Shown here: positions 20,393 through 28,452 of the stretch, one piece after another
How the letters are laid out: each line of letters begins with the position of its first letter
How positions within the stretch are numbered: the first letter of the stretch is position 1
NCBI GenBank assembly: GCA_045646905.1
Contig: JAZRLP010000022.1
Location: forward strand, 1 to 64,000
DNA from: RGIG4079 sp045646905
Lineage (GTDB): Bacteria; Bacteroidota; Bacteroidia; Bacteroidales; Muribaculaceae
Direction of reading: 5' to 3'
DNA length: 64,000 nucleotides
Program-made: the position numbers and the translations under genes
Notes under the pieces: generated by a model
The model's input: only the letters and a program-made list of their open reading frames with translations
The model's database searches: none
Told to the model about the DNA's origin: nothing

Positions 20393-21094
20393 ATGAAAAC
20401 TGCTATGATAAGATTCATTTCGGCATTTTTTATTGCACTGCTAATAACCGGTTGCTCGGGAAATAAATCCGAGCAATCGGTGTCTAAAGCAGAGCCGATA
20501 AATGCCAAAACAGTAGATGAAGTAGTTCAAGACGCTGTTGCTACAGCCGATAAAGAGATTCCCGACGCTCCATCTATCGCAGGCAACATCCCTGTATTGC
20601 TAAATCGTAGGGCAACAGCATTGGAATATCTCAACGAATGGATGGCGAAGAATCAGCAAGCGATAATTCGCGATGAAGATGCCCTTGAAAAGAGCAAAGG
20701 ATTTGCCAATGATCGTGATTCGGCTTTTTTGAAAGTTGAAACCATTTATTCAAAACGCATTGAAGAAGCCGTAAAGCAAATGGGCGATAAAGAGATTCCG
20801 CTCGAACTCGATAATCGTTACTTTACCGAAGGTACGGCCAAAGTGCGTGAAGCAGGTGAATCGCTTGTATATTTCAGTTATGACCTAAAAGCTGTCGAAG
20901 ACCGTCGAGGGTATTATAGGGTAGTGGTGCAATATCTCGATGAGAATGGCAATGAATTGAGTAGTAATGAAGCCATGAGCGCCAACATCACAACAAAAAA
21001 CGATGTTCCCGTTTGTTGCTTCGACCAATCGGCATCAGTCACAGACCTCGCCCAAGCCCGCAAACTCCGCGTGACACTTCGCACAGAAGATTGA
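20393..21094 (+). CDS. Lipoprotein of unknown function
   Basis: 233 residues with SPII signal; lipobox ITGC at about residues 18-21 (FIALLITGCSGNKSEQS). ATGs at 20393 and 20405 are both possible; the first is kept because it lies 15 bp after the previous stop. The mature part has a helical region (RATALEYLNEWMAKNQQAIIRDEDALEKSKG) and an ending with alternating strands (RGYYRVVVQYLDENGNEL, KLRVTLRTED). No family recognised. Likely co-transcribed with the coiled-coil protein before it. Confidence 0.75.
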   Translation: MKTAMIRFISAFFIALLITGCSGNKSEQSVSKAEPINAKTVDEVVQDAVATADKEIPDAPSIAGNIPVLLNRRATALEYLNEWMAKNQQAIIRDEDALEKSKGFANDRDSAFLKVETIYSKRIEEAVKQMGDKEIPLELDNRYFTEGTAKVREAGESLVYFSYDLKAVEDRRGYYRVVVQYLDENGNELSSNEAMSANITTKNDVPVCCFDQSASVTDLAQARKLRVTLRTED

Positions 21095-21218
21095 TAATTA
21101 AGCAACTTGACAAATAACATTTTATAAACAAACCTAACAAAAACACTTTGCATATATAACTAAAGTGCATGAACATTAAAAACAAATTTTGAGTATTAAC
21201 CCAACAAAAACGCTAATT

Positions 21219-21635
21219 ATGTTAAAGAAATTTTTATGTGGAGTAGCAGTAGCTACAATGATGATGAGTTGTGGAGGAAGCACAACAGGCGACAACGCTC
21301 AAGATTCAACTGCACTAGATTCAGCAAAAGTAGAAGCAGCTGCCCCTGAAGCTTCAACTCCTGCTGACTTTGAAAAAACAGGCAATGCACTCCTTGACGA
21401 AGCATTAGCTAAATTTAGCGCAGCTGCTACCGAGATGGACAAAACTAAATCGCTCGAAGAAGCAATGAGCGTAATGGCTAAATTCGGCCAAGAATTTGAA
21501 GCTTGGGGAGAAGAGAATGCTGCTGAAGCTGAAAAAATCGACCCAACACTCCAAGAAAAGTTTGGAAAAGAAATGGAAAAAATCCAAAAACGCATGGAAG
21601 ACAAACTCGCATCATTCATGCCCGCCGCTCAATAA
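21219..21635 (+). CDS. Small helical lipoprotein
   Basis: 138 residues from the ATG at 21219; an upstream GTG/TTG-type extension from 21189 would place eleven polar residues before the signal, so it was rejected. Lipobox MMMSC near residues 13-17, then a low-complexity Ala/Ser/Asp segment and a C-terminal helical part (LLDEALAKFSAAATEMDKTK, EKFGKEMEKIQKRMEDKLASF) that is probably a helical hairpin. Unknown function; small abundant lipoproteins of this style are common in the phylum. A strong terminator follows. Confidence 0.75.
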   Translation: MLKKFLCGVAVATMMMSCGGSTTGDNAQDSTALDSAKVEAAAPEASTPADFEKTGNALLDEALAKFSAAATEMDKTKSLEEAMSVMAKFGQEFEAWGEENAAEAEKIDPTLQEKFGKEMEKIQKRMEDKLASFMPAAQ

Positions 21636-21655
21636 TAATCTAATCCCTTATAAAG

Positions 21656-21690
21656 ACGGAGGTGAGTCAAGTAATTTGACCCACCTCCGT
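21656..21690 (+). terminator. Strong hairpin terminator
   Basis: ACGGAGGTG-x-GTCAA pairs with TTGAC-x-CACCTCCGT around GTAA, 20 nt after the stop, followed by TGTGTTTAT. It closes the left flank of the accessory cassette. Confidence 0.8.
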
Positions 21691-21699
21691 TGTGTTTAT

Positions 21700-22062
21700 A
21701 TAATATTACTCTGTATCTACTTCTCGCTTAATATAAATCATAAAAAAATGACCATTTGGACTAAAACAGCCTATTGTATAAAAACAGCTTAATTATATAA
21801 ATTCATACAAATAATGTTACTTCAAATATAAAAAACATGTTTGATAACATTTTTGAAAAATTATCCCGCCAAATACTTTTTGCCGCCAGAAATAATCCCT
21901 AACTTAGTAGTCAAAATTTGACAATACTTAATTTCATATTTCAAATTTTTATATCATAGTAAAAAAGAGTGAAAAATCTTCATTACTCTACTAGGCAGTT
22001 TATAATTTTGTATTCAAATATTGGCAATTCTTGTTAGTTACAATAAACAATAATGAGGTTAT
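21700..22062. other. AT-rich intergenic stretch before the accessory cassette
   Basis: No coding region, tRNA fragment, or insertion-sequence end was recognised. The only signal is a -7-like TAATTTTG at 22003-22010. The composition is markedly A/T-rich. Confidence 0.7.
22003..22010 (+). promoter_or_regulatory. TAATTTTG -7 box of the accessory operon
   Basis: Matches TAnnTTTG, 52 bp before the ATG of the first cassette gene. No clear -33 TTTG at the expected distance. Confidence 0.45.
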
Positions 22063-22881
22063 ATGGAAAATAAATCCGTTATACTCCCAAAATGGTTAGA
22101 TGATTTAATTTTTGGAATACTTTCTGCCAAATATAGCAAAAAAAACAAAGATCTTGTTGTATTAGAATGGGAGAAAGAAGAGGTTCTGTGTTATTTGGGC
22201 ACTTATTTCCCAAGAAGCTTCGCAGAATCTTATCGTATATTTTCGACTTATTTTTTTAAATATAAATGTCAATATCAAGACAAAACCTCTATTTCTTTGT
22301 TTGACTTTGGCTGTGGAACAGGGGGAGAATTAATCGGATTTATTGTTGCTGTTTCGGAAATGTTACCAAATATACAAGTGATTGAACTTCGTGCATTAGA
22401 TGGAAATGTGCATGAATTAAGATACCTTGAAATAATATTGAAAGAAACAGCTTCGATAACGGGACTTCAAATTGAAAGTCGTTTAATGCCAATAGTTATA
22501 GAGGATTTTTATGATATGAAAGTTGTTACCGATGTTATAACTCAAAAGTATGATTTTTTTATATCATTTAAAGCAATCTGTGAATTTGTTACTAAAAAAC
22601 AATTTTATGAAAGAAATCCATACGAACATATTATAAATACTTTTTTGCCTAAATTGTCAAAAGAAGGTATTATCTGTATTGCTGACATAACAACCTTCAA
22701 TAAAGTTTCTAATGAATGGCTTACAAATATGCTTGACAAGGCATCTACATCATGTGATGTCATTGTCTTAGAAAAAAATCATGGATATAATGAGGTTTGT
22801 TATGTAACTCATTCTTTAAGAAAAAGAGACCTCAGTAAAATTGCATGGAGAATATATAAACCTAAAAATAATAAATCATGA
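22063..22881 (+). CDS. Class I SAM-dependent methyltransferase-like protein
   Basis: 272 residues, no signal peptide. The SAM-binding motif I DFGCGTGGE lies at about residues 81-89, followed by a motif II-like acidic turn (IELRALDGNV, ~107-116) and a hydrophobic strand YDFFISFKAICEF (~163-175) where a motif IV would lie, then a 'LSKEGIICIADI' strand typical of the late Rossmann fold. There is no DPPY/NPPY or Cys-Pro motif, so a DNA base methylase is not evident; RNA, protein or small-molecule substrates are possible. It is the first gene of the AT-rich cassette, and its last codon overlaps the helicase start by 4 nt, so the two are coupled. Confidence 0.7.
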   Translation: MENKSVILPKWLDDLIFGILSAKYSKKNKDLVVLEWEKEEVLCYLGTYFPRSFAESYRIFSTYFFKYKCQYQDKTSISLFDFGCGTGGELIGFIVAVSEMLPNIQVIELRALDGNVHELRYLEIILKETASITGLQIESRLMPIVIEDFYDMKVVTDVITQKYDFFISFKAICEFVTKKQFYERNPYEHIINTFLPKLSKEGIICIADITTFNKVSNEWLTNMLDKASTSCDVIVLEKNHGYNEVCYVTHSLRKRDLSKIAWRIYKPKNNKS

Positions 22882-24008
22882 AGAAGGATTGGATGATTAA
22901 AGAATCTGAATTGGATGATGATCAGATTAAGGTCCTCATGGCAACATTAAATAAATCTTGTGTTGTTGCAGGTTGTGCTGGTAGTGGAAAGTCGGTTCTT
23001 GCCCTTATTAAAACTCAGAGAATTCAGAAAGAGTATGGCAATAACTACAAAGTAATTGTCTTTACAAAAGCGTTATGCCATTATATGAATGCCGGTAAAG
23101 AAGAATTAGGTCTTTCAAATGATTTTTTCTATCACGAAGAATGGAAATGGAAAAAGATTCTTAAGCAATATGGTAGAAAAGGTGCTTTTATGGTGTATGC
23201 AAGAGATGAAAATGGAGATAAAATACCTTATAAGCCATCTGCCGATTATATAATTGTTGACGAGATTCAGGACTTTAGTAAAGAGGAAATACAAGAGTTT
23301 ATTGCTGCAACAAAAAAGAATTTCTTTTTCTTTGGAGACACCGCTCAGTCTATTTATGAAGGATTGAAGACTACAATCCCAGTTGATGATATAAGGATGT
23401 ATGCCCCTAATAGAATGGCGGTAAAAGAATGGGAATTATATAGAAATTACAGATTACCAATCCCTGTAGCAAAAGTAGCACAGAAAGTGGGAGTAGATTT
23501 AGGGCCTTTTATTGAAAGTACTTATAAAAGTATAGAAACGGCTATTCCTAGATTTATTGAATATAATAGTTCTGAGGACCAGATTGAGGCTATCCATAGA
23601 ATTATAAAAACTAACAATATGACTGATGTAGCAATTCTGTTGCCTCATAATGATTATGTTAAAGACGTATATGATAGATTATGTTCGCTAGGAGGTAATT
23701 ATGAAATCAGATATAATGACAAAGAGGATTTTAGAAACAGTCAAGACAGTCTGAATTTTAATTCTACGAATCCCAAAGTAATGACCTATCATAGTGCAAA
23801 AGGATTACAATTTGAAACTGTATTCCTTCCATATATTGAAAATTTTGATGATACCAAAATATCAGATAGAAAAGCTCTTTATGTTGCGATGACAAGAACT
23901 TATAGAAATCTGTATGTAATGTATACAGACTATTTGCCAAGTCCTCTGTCTAGCATTGACGGAGAACTTTATATAGAAACTGAAGTTGAAACTGTTGAAG
24001 ACTGGTAA
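22878..24008 (+). CDS. Minimal UvrD-like superfamily 1 helicase
   Basis: 376 residues with the full SF1 motif set in order: Walker A GCAGSGKS (residues 32-39), Walker B DEIQD (128-132), motif III GDTAQSIYEG (153-162), motif IV YRNYRLP (188-194), motif V TYHSAKGLQFETV (303-315) and motif VI LYVAMTRT (334-341). At 376 residues it lacks the 1B/2B insertions of UvrD/Rep (about 700), so it may be a stripped ATPase/translocase rather than a processive helicase. It starts inside the last codons of the methyltransferase-like gene (4-nt overlap) and is followed 2 bp later by the 793-residue protein, so the proteins are probably made together. Short UvrD-like enzymes are common in defence and mobile loci (family knowledge); its role here is inferred. 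Confidence 0.85.
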   Translation: MKKDWMIKESELDDDQIKVLMATLNKSCVVAGCAGSGKSVLALIKTQRIQKEYGNNYKVIVFTKALCHYMNAGKEELGLSNDFFYHEEWKWKKILKQYGRKGAFMVYARDENGDKIPYKPSADYIIVDEIQDFSKEEIQEFIAATKKNFFFFGDTAQSIYEGLKTTIPVDDIRMYAPNRMAVKEWELYRNYRLPIPVAKVAQKVGVDLGPFIESTYKSIETAIPRFIEYNSSEDQIEAIHRIIKTNNMTDVAILLPHNDYVKDVYDRLCSLGGNYEIRYNDKEDFRNSQDSLNFNSTNPKVMTYHSAKGLQFETVFLPYIENFDDTKISDRKALYVAMTRTYRNLYVMYTDYLPSPLSSIDGELYIETEVETVEDW

Positions 24009-24010
24009 TT

Positions 24011-26392
24011 ATGAAACTATATATTCCAACTACATCTTTAAATTTTAATAATATCCTGTCTACAGAGAGTATTTCGCCAAAAGGGTTTTATACTCAACGA
24101 GGGTTTGGATATTCGAGATGGTTTACAATTCCTGAAAATGAAATTGAAGGAGCCATTTTGTTATATGAATCTCCATACAAGATTGTTCGACCAATTTCAG
24201 ATATGGAAGATCATCCACTTTGGATAGAAATAGAAACTAATGATGATTATCCTATGCTAAAAAGTGGTATAAGATACTCGCAACGAACTATATATTTAAA
24301 TCCGTGGCATACTAAGTTTTATTTTCAAACAGATAAAGATAAAACTGTAGCCCTTTCCATCTCTGATAGTAGTCTTGAAACAAAACTTATAAGATTATAT
24401 AGTAGAAAAATTTATGTAAAAGAGTTTTCTGATACTTTTCCTTCATTAGACTTTACCCCCAACATTCCTATTGATTTTTCTGGAATAGAAGAGGATATTC
24501 GTTTGAATAAAATTAAAGGCTTATTATATGGTTATTACATAGGAGCCAATTTTAGTTCTTCGCTAGAAGATGTTAAGACTCTTAATACTCTAAGAGAAAT
24601 TCTGAATATTTTTGCTGCAACTATATCTAGTCAAGAAAGAGTACCAACCACAAGTCAAATGATTAGACTTAACGAGTTGTTTGGTATTTTAAGACAGAAC
24701 GAACCATTATACAATGAACTCTTACGTGAGTTGGGTAGTGCCGAAGTCGTTAACCGTGTTATATCCTTGTTAAAAAGATATGGAATTGAACTCTTTACAA
24801 CCAATTGGAGAAGAATCGTTGATGAATTACAATATGATATAGACGGTCAAAACCCGTCCATTCAATGGATAAAACGGGAATTGGATAAGCAACAAAAAAT
24901 GATGCAGCTAAAATCTTGTTTATTATCTGTCGATGAAGGACAAATATTATATTTGGATCAGCTTATTTCCAGTATTTCAAGTAAAGTAATATCCTCAAAA
25001 GAAGAAAATACCCTATATTTATATTGGATAAACAATCTACTAATTAATAGCAAATATTCAGGTAAAGTCAGTTCTATGAAAGCCGAGTTGGCTGATGATT
25101 TAACTCAGGCTGCAATTGTTTGTATGGGTGAGTCTTGGAAAGATTCGAGTATCCGTACTTATTTAAACCAACTTCGCAAACATGTCAGAGGCGAAGAGTT
25201 TACGCAACCATGGAGTAATGGTCTACTATCATCAATATCAGCTGTTATCACTAAAGGTGATGATTGGGAACAACTTTTACGTTTTCTTCAGTCAAAGGAG
25301 ATAACAGATTATAGATTGGCATTCTCATTTTATGGCATTCTTAATGGTTTTGCTAATTTAACTAGAGATTTTACTGATTTCATATATAATAAAGATGGTA
25401 AATACGTATCTGAAGTTTATAGGGAATTTTATGGACAATTGCATGGGGTTACTATTGCAGTACAATCGACTGAAGAAACTATAAAGTCAGACCCAGAACA
25501 ATTTTCTTCAACACAATATAAACCAATTTCTTCTGCAATAAGTAATACTGATAATACATTGATAGTCAATAATTCTCATATAGAGGATATATTAGCTTAC
25601 TTTAAGTCTCCAGCATTTAAGGGAGTTAAAAATAAAACAAAATTGGAAAATGGTTTAAAAATATGTATTGAAAAGGTTGGTGAAAATTTCACTATACAAT
25701 TATTTTTATCTGAACTTGGTACATTAACTGAATATGGATGGAATAAAAACAATAGGTCTTGGAAATTAATACAAGAAAAATTTTGTCCTGACTATAAGGA
25801 TAATACTTCAAAAAAGAAAAAAGATAAGAATATACAAGACGAGACAAGTTCTCCTTCCTTGTTTGATACAATGAAAGAAGGTGCGAAAAATTTAGCACAG
25901 GCCGTAGGCCTTATACCTTCTACTGACGAGAACAAGGTTAAGGAAGAACGAGCTATGCAGATAGATTCTGCTAACGAGAGTGATAATTCAGATAATAAGA
26001 TTGTGTATACACAAGTTCAAGAAAACAAAGTTGTTTTGCATAGTGATGCTGGAATGGGAAATCTGAAACCAACAACTCCAGCTTCATATAAATTTGTGAC
26101 GGATACAAATGTTGGCTATTTTATCCTTTCAAGAAACTATCTACCTAAACAGATGCGAGAGATGCTATCCAAGAAGGTAATATCATTTCAAAAAGGTTAT
26201 GCCCCTGGTGGTAGATGCTATTCTAATCCATCAGAAAACCCTGTAGATAACAAATCAACTATTGAGCATTTTAAGCATTGGTGTTTTTATGACAAAGGTG
26301 GTTATCCTCCTATTGTAGAAGGAACTTCCGAGAATAAACAGTATTTTGAACAGTTAACGCAAGATTTGCTTAATCGTTATGTTGACAGATAA
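24011..26392 (+). CDS. Unrecognised 793-residue cytoplasmic protein of the accessory cassette
   Basis: No signal peptide or membrane segment. The N-terminus is well structured: MKLYIPTTSLNFNNILSTES then SPKGFYTQRGFGYSRW, then alternating strands to about residue 140. The opening resembles, only faintly, the entry segment of ADP-ribosyltransferase-like (DarT/DUF4433-type) folds; I do not claim it. Residues ~150-480 are mostly helical (EILNIFAATISSQERVPTTS, LLRELGSAEVVNRVISLLKR). A Lys-rich linker (SKKKKDKNIQD, ~598-608) separates a C-terminal part with VGYFILSRNYLPKQMREML and SFQKGYAPGGRCYSNPSENP. It lies 2 bp after the helicase and overlaps the DUF1848 gene by 14 nt. Its size and central place suggest it is the effector or scaffold of the cassette (inference). 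Confidence 0.7.
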   Translation: MKLYIPTTSLNFNNILSTESISPKGFYTQRGFGYSRWFTIPENEIEGAILLYESPYKIVRPISDMEDHPLWIEIETNDDYPMLKSGIRYSQRTIYLNPWHTKFYFQTDKDKTVALSISDSSLETKLIRLYSRKIYVKEFSDTFPSLDFTPNIPIDFSGIEEDIRLNKIKGLLYGYYIGANFSSSLEDVKTLNTLREILNIFAATISSQERVPTTSQMIRLNELFGILRQNEPLYNELLRELGSAEVVNRVISLLKRYGIELFTTNWRRIVDELQYDIDGQNPSIQWIKRELDKQQKMMQLKSCLLSVDEGQILYLDQLISSISSKVISSKEENTLYLYWINNLLINSKYSGKVSSMKAELADDLTQAAIVCMGESWKDSSIRTYLNQLRKHVRGEEFTQPWSNGLLSSISAVITKGDDWEQLLRFLQSKEITDYRLAFSFYGILNGFANLTRDFTDFIYNKDGKYVSEVYREFYGQLHGVTIAVQSTEETIKSDPEQFSSTQYKPISSAISNTDNTLIVNNSHIEDILAYFKSPAFKGVKNKTKLENGLKICIEKVGENFTIQLFLSELGTLTEYGWNKNNRSWKLIQEKFCPDYKDNTSKKKKDKNIQDETSSPSLFDTMKEGAKNLAQAVGLIPSTDENKVKEERAMQIDSANESDNSDNKIVYTQVQENKVVLHSDAGMGNLKPTTPASYKFVTDTNVGYFILSRNYLPKQMREMLSKKVISFQKGYAPGGRCYSNPSENPVDNKSTIEHFKHWCFYDKGGYPPIVEGTSENKQYFEQLTQDLLNRYVDR

Positions 26393-27434
26393 AATTATTA
26401 TCACAAACGATGCTGGAAAACAAGTTGAAGCAATTGCTCCAGTCATTGTTTCAGCTAGTCGTTCAACTGATATCCCAGCATTTTATGCCAAGTGGTTTTT
26501 TTACCGCTTGGCAAAAGGTTATTGTGTATGGTATAATCCGTTCAATCAACAACCAATGTACATATCTTTTAAGAATTGTAAGGTTATCGTTTTTTGGACA
26601 AAGAATCCCAGACCGATATTGCCATATCTTCATGAACTTGATAAACGTGGTATCCACTATTATTTTCAAGTTACACTCAACGATTATGTTAATGAAGGGT
26701 TTGAACCAAATGTTCCATCTGTAGAAGATAGGGTTGATTCCTTCAAGAAACTATCTGACATGATTGGAAAGGAGAAAGTCATTTGGAGATTCGACCCCCT
26801 AATTGTAACTAAGCATATAACTCCTCGAGAACTGCTTCAAAGGATATGGCATATTGGAAATCTTCTTAAAGGTTATACAGATAAACTAGTATTTAGTTTT
26901 GTAGATGTTAGGGCTTATCGTAAAGTGCAAAACAACCTAATCAAGGATACTGATTCATTTACCCGTGAAAACATTGATATGGCAGAACCAAACGATGAGC
27001 AGATTAGAGAGATTGTAGAAGGTTTGGCCAAACTTCGCGAATATTGGAAAACAGAGGATGGCTGGAATTTAACATTAGCTACCTGTGCAGAAAAGATTGA
27101 CCTTGAAGAGTATGGTATTGAACATAACAAATGCATTGATGGGGATTTGATGGAACGGCTTTTTGTTGAGGACAAAGAGTTAGTCTTCTATCTTAGAACT
27201 GGCAAATTGCCAGAGCCGGATTTGTTCGGAGAAATTCCAGAGCTTCCGTTTGGGTCAAAAAACTTAAAGGATAAAGGCCAACGTAAGTTATGTGGGTGTA
27301 TGATTAGTAAAGACATTGGAATGTATAACACTTGCCGCCATTTATGTGCATATTGTTATGCCAATACAAGTCGAAACTTAGTTTTGAAAAACAAGGAGAG
27401 ACATAACGATGACTCCGAAAGCATAATTGATTAG
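26379..27434 (+). CDS. DUF1848 family protein with C-terminal CX3CX2C cluster
   Basis: 351 residues. The N-terminal signature IVSASRSTDIPAFYAKWF (~23-40), YNPFNQQPMYISF (~52-64), VFWTKNPRPILPYL (~71-84), YYFQVTLNDY and VIWRFDPLIV match the DUF1848 family, predicted TIM-barrel-like. The C-terminus has CGC (C305, C307) and then CRHLCAYC (C319, C323, C326), a CX3CX2C spacing identical to that of radical-SAM Fe-S ligands but at the end of the protein, as is usual for this family. Function is not established; Fe-S/SAM chemistry is a reasonable inference. ATG 26379 overlaps the 793-residue gene by 14 nt. The remaining tail is charged and probably disordered. Confidence 0.8.
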   Translation: MLTDKIIITNDAGKQVEAIAPVIVSASRSTDIPAFYAKWFFYRLAKGYCVWYNPFNQQPMYISFKNCKVIVFWTKNPRPILPYLHELDKRGIHYYFQVTLNDYVNEGFEPNVPSVEDRVDSFKKLSDMIGKEKVIWRFDPLIVTKHITPRELLQRIWHIGNLLKGYTDKLVFSFVDVRAYRKVQNNLIKDTDSFTRENIDMAEPNDEQIREIVEGLAKLREYWKTEDGWNLTLATCAEKIDLEEYGIEHNKCIDGDLMERLFVEDKELVFYLRTGKLPEPDLFGEIPELPFGSKNLKDKGQRKLCGCMISKDIGMYNTCRHLCAYCYANTSRNLVLKNKERHNDDSESIID

Positions 27435-27516
27435 AAATATTGTACTTGCAATAAATGTAAACTACCTGCTGAATAAGCAGACAATAGAATCTAATCGAAG
27501 AGAGTTTTTGAAACGA

Positions 27517-27524
27517 TAAATTTG
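27517..27524 (+). promoter_or_regulatory. TAAATTTG box abutting the XRE regulator start
   Basis: Consensus -7 box ending 5 nt before the ATG at 27530, which would give a leaderless mRNA. No -33 TTTG at 19-21 bp; the TTTTTG at 27505-27510 is too close. Confidence 0.4.
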
Positions 27525-27529
27525 GGATT

Positions 27530-27844
27530 ATGTTATTCGGAAACAGAATAAAGGAATTGAGAGAGGAGCAAGGATTATTGCAACGGCAGTTGGCGGCAGT
27601 CCTTGGGGTTGATGTGCCTATGTTTAGCAAAATTGAGCGTGGCGATAGGCGTGCGAAACGTGAGCATGTTATTATTCTTGCCCAGGAATTAAATGCTGAT
27701 GTGCAAGAGTTGTTGTCATTATGGCTTGCTGATAAAATTATTGATGCAATCAATGATGATAATGAGGTTTGTGGCAATGCTCTGAATGTAGTTCGCAAGA
27801 AACTTGGACTACATCTTAATAGTGAGACAGGTTGCCATTATTAA
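27530..27844 (+). CDS. XRE-family (Cro/CI) transcriptional regulator
   Basis: 104 residues. Residues ~4-60 form an HTH_3 domain: FGNRIKELREEQGLLQRQLA, then VLGVDVPMFSKIERGDRRAK, then a helix with VIILAQELNADVQELLSLWLADKI. Such regulators often sit beside restriction or other accessory genes in Bacteroidota and control dose. It follows the DUF1848 gene by 95 bp and has its own -7-like box, so it may be transcribed both with the cassette and alone; autoregulation is inferred. A terminator follows 25 bp after the stop. Confidence 0.85.
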   Translation: MLFGNRIKELREEQGLLQRQLAAVLGVDVPMFSKIERGDRRAKREHVIILAQELNADVQELLSLWLADKIIDAINDDNEVCGNALNVVRKKLGLHLNSETGCHY

Positions 27845-27868
27845 ATAATGCAAGATGATTTATATTAT

Positions 27869-27914
27869 TCGGACTCGGTATTTCTAAAATGAGATATTCG
27901 AGTCCGACTTTTAT
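27869..27914 (+). terminator. Terminator closing the accessory cassette
   Basis: TCGGACTCG (27869-27877) pairs perfectly with CGAGTCCGA (27899-27907); further partial pairing inside; then CTTTTATT. Confidence 0.75.
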
Positions 27915-28128
27915 TGAGGATTGACAACTCCACATTTAAGATATATTGATGATATGGCTATTTTAATCGGCAAAAATTCGGAAATTTTGGGGTGGGTGAA
28001 AATTGGGTGAAAAAAGTTTTTAATGGGAATGTGGCGTTATATATAGGACAGAAAGCAGTCAAGGGTGATTCTTTAGTACAATTTTAGGACAAAATCGCTT
28101 TTAATTGTAAAAAAATGTAAAAGAAAAT
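27915..28128. other. Non-coding stretch between cassette and tRNA
   Basis: No gene is supported. It contains a short GGGTGAAAA direct repeat (two copies near 27995-28015) and is the likely boundary of the cassette. No integrase remnant was recognised. Confidence 0.6.
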
Positions 28129-28161
28129 CCGTTAATTCGTTGTTTGTTAGCGAATTAACGG
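28129..28161 (-). terminator. Terminator of the tRNA-CAU gene
   Basis: Perfect 11-bp inverted repeat CCGTTAATTCG / CGAATTAACGG with an 11-nt loop, just downstream of the minus-strand tRNA; on that strand it is followed by ATTTTCTTTTACATTTTTTT. Confidence 0.8.
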
Positions 28162-28171
28162 ATTTGCTTCG

Positions 28172-28245
28172 TGGTCCCACTTGGGCTTGAACCAAGGACT
28201 CCCTGATTATGAGTCAGGTGCTCTAACCAACTGAGCTATGGGACC
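28172..28245 (-). tRNA. tRNA with CAU anticodon (elongator Met, or Ile2)
   Basis: On the minus strand a complete cloverleaf: acceptor GGTCCCA/TGGGACC, D arm AGCTCAGTTGGTTAGAGC, anticodon arm CTGACTCATAATCAG with CAT at the loop centre, TPsiC arm around GGTTCAAGCC. The discriminator is A at 28172 and no CCA is encoded. CAU anticodons are shared by elongator Met and lysidine-modified Ile2; the sequence alone does not settle which. The first three pairs lack the initiator mismatch, so it is not fMet. Confidence 0.92.
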
Positions 28246-28278
28246 GGCTTGTCATGTCGGTGAAAGACAAAGCGAGTG

Positions 28279-28309
28279 CAAAGGTAAGGGTATTTATTTT
28301 ATTTTGCAA
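28279..28309 (-). promoter_or_regulatory. Promoter of tRNA-CAU
   Basis: On the minus strand, TTG (28309-28307), 20 bp spacer, TACCTTTG (28286-28279), 33 bp before the tRNA 5' end. Good match to the Bacteroidetes consensus. Confidence 0.75.
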
Positions 28310-28444
28310 GCAAATTTGCATTTTTTTATGTTTTTTGAGTTTAGGGTATGGAGAAGTGGTGGTGGGAGAGGCTGTGAGTGGCTATGTAATATTATTTTTG
28401 TGAAAAAAAATAATTTATTTTATCGTATATTAGAAAATATTATT

Positions 28445-28452
28445 TACCTTTG
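28445..28452 (+). promoter_or_regulatory. TACCTTTG -7 box for the 1,036-residue LRR protein
   Basis: Consensus -7 box 64 bp before the ATG at 28517; expected leader of about 58 nt. No -33 TTTG at the usual distance. Confidence 0.6.

Noticed and set aside
21496..21792. 98-codon frame overlapping the small helical lipoprotein
   Set aside because: Lys-rich shadow frame passing through a terminator.
21700..22062. Attachment site: a copy of the tRNA-CAU 3' end at the left side of the cassette
   Set aside because: I looked for the 3'-end sequence and found no match; no integrase is present either.
24011..24200. Calling the 793-aa protein an ADP-ribosyltransferase toxin
   Set aside because: Only a faint N-terminal resemblance; no catalytic triad can be placed by eye.
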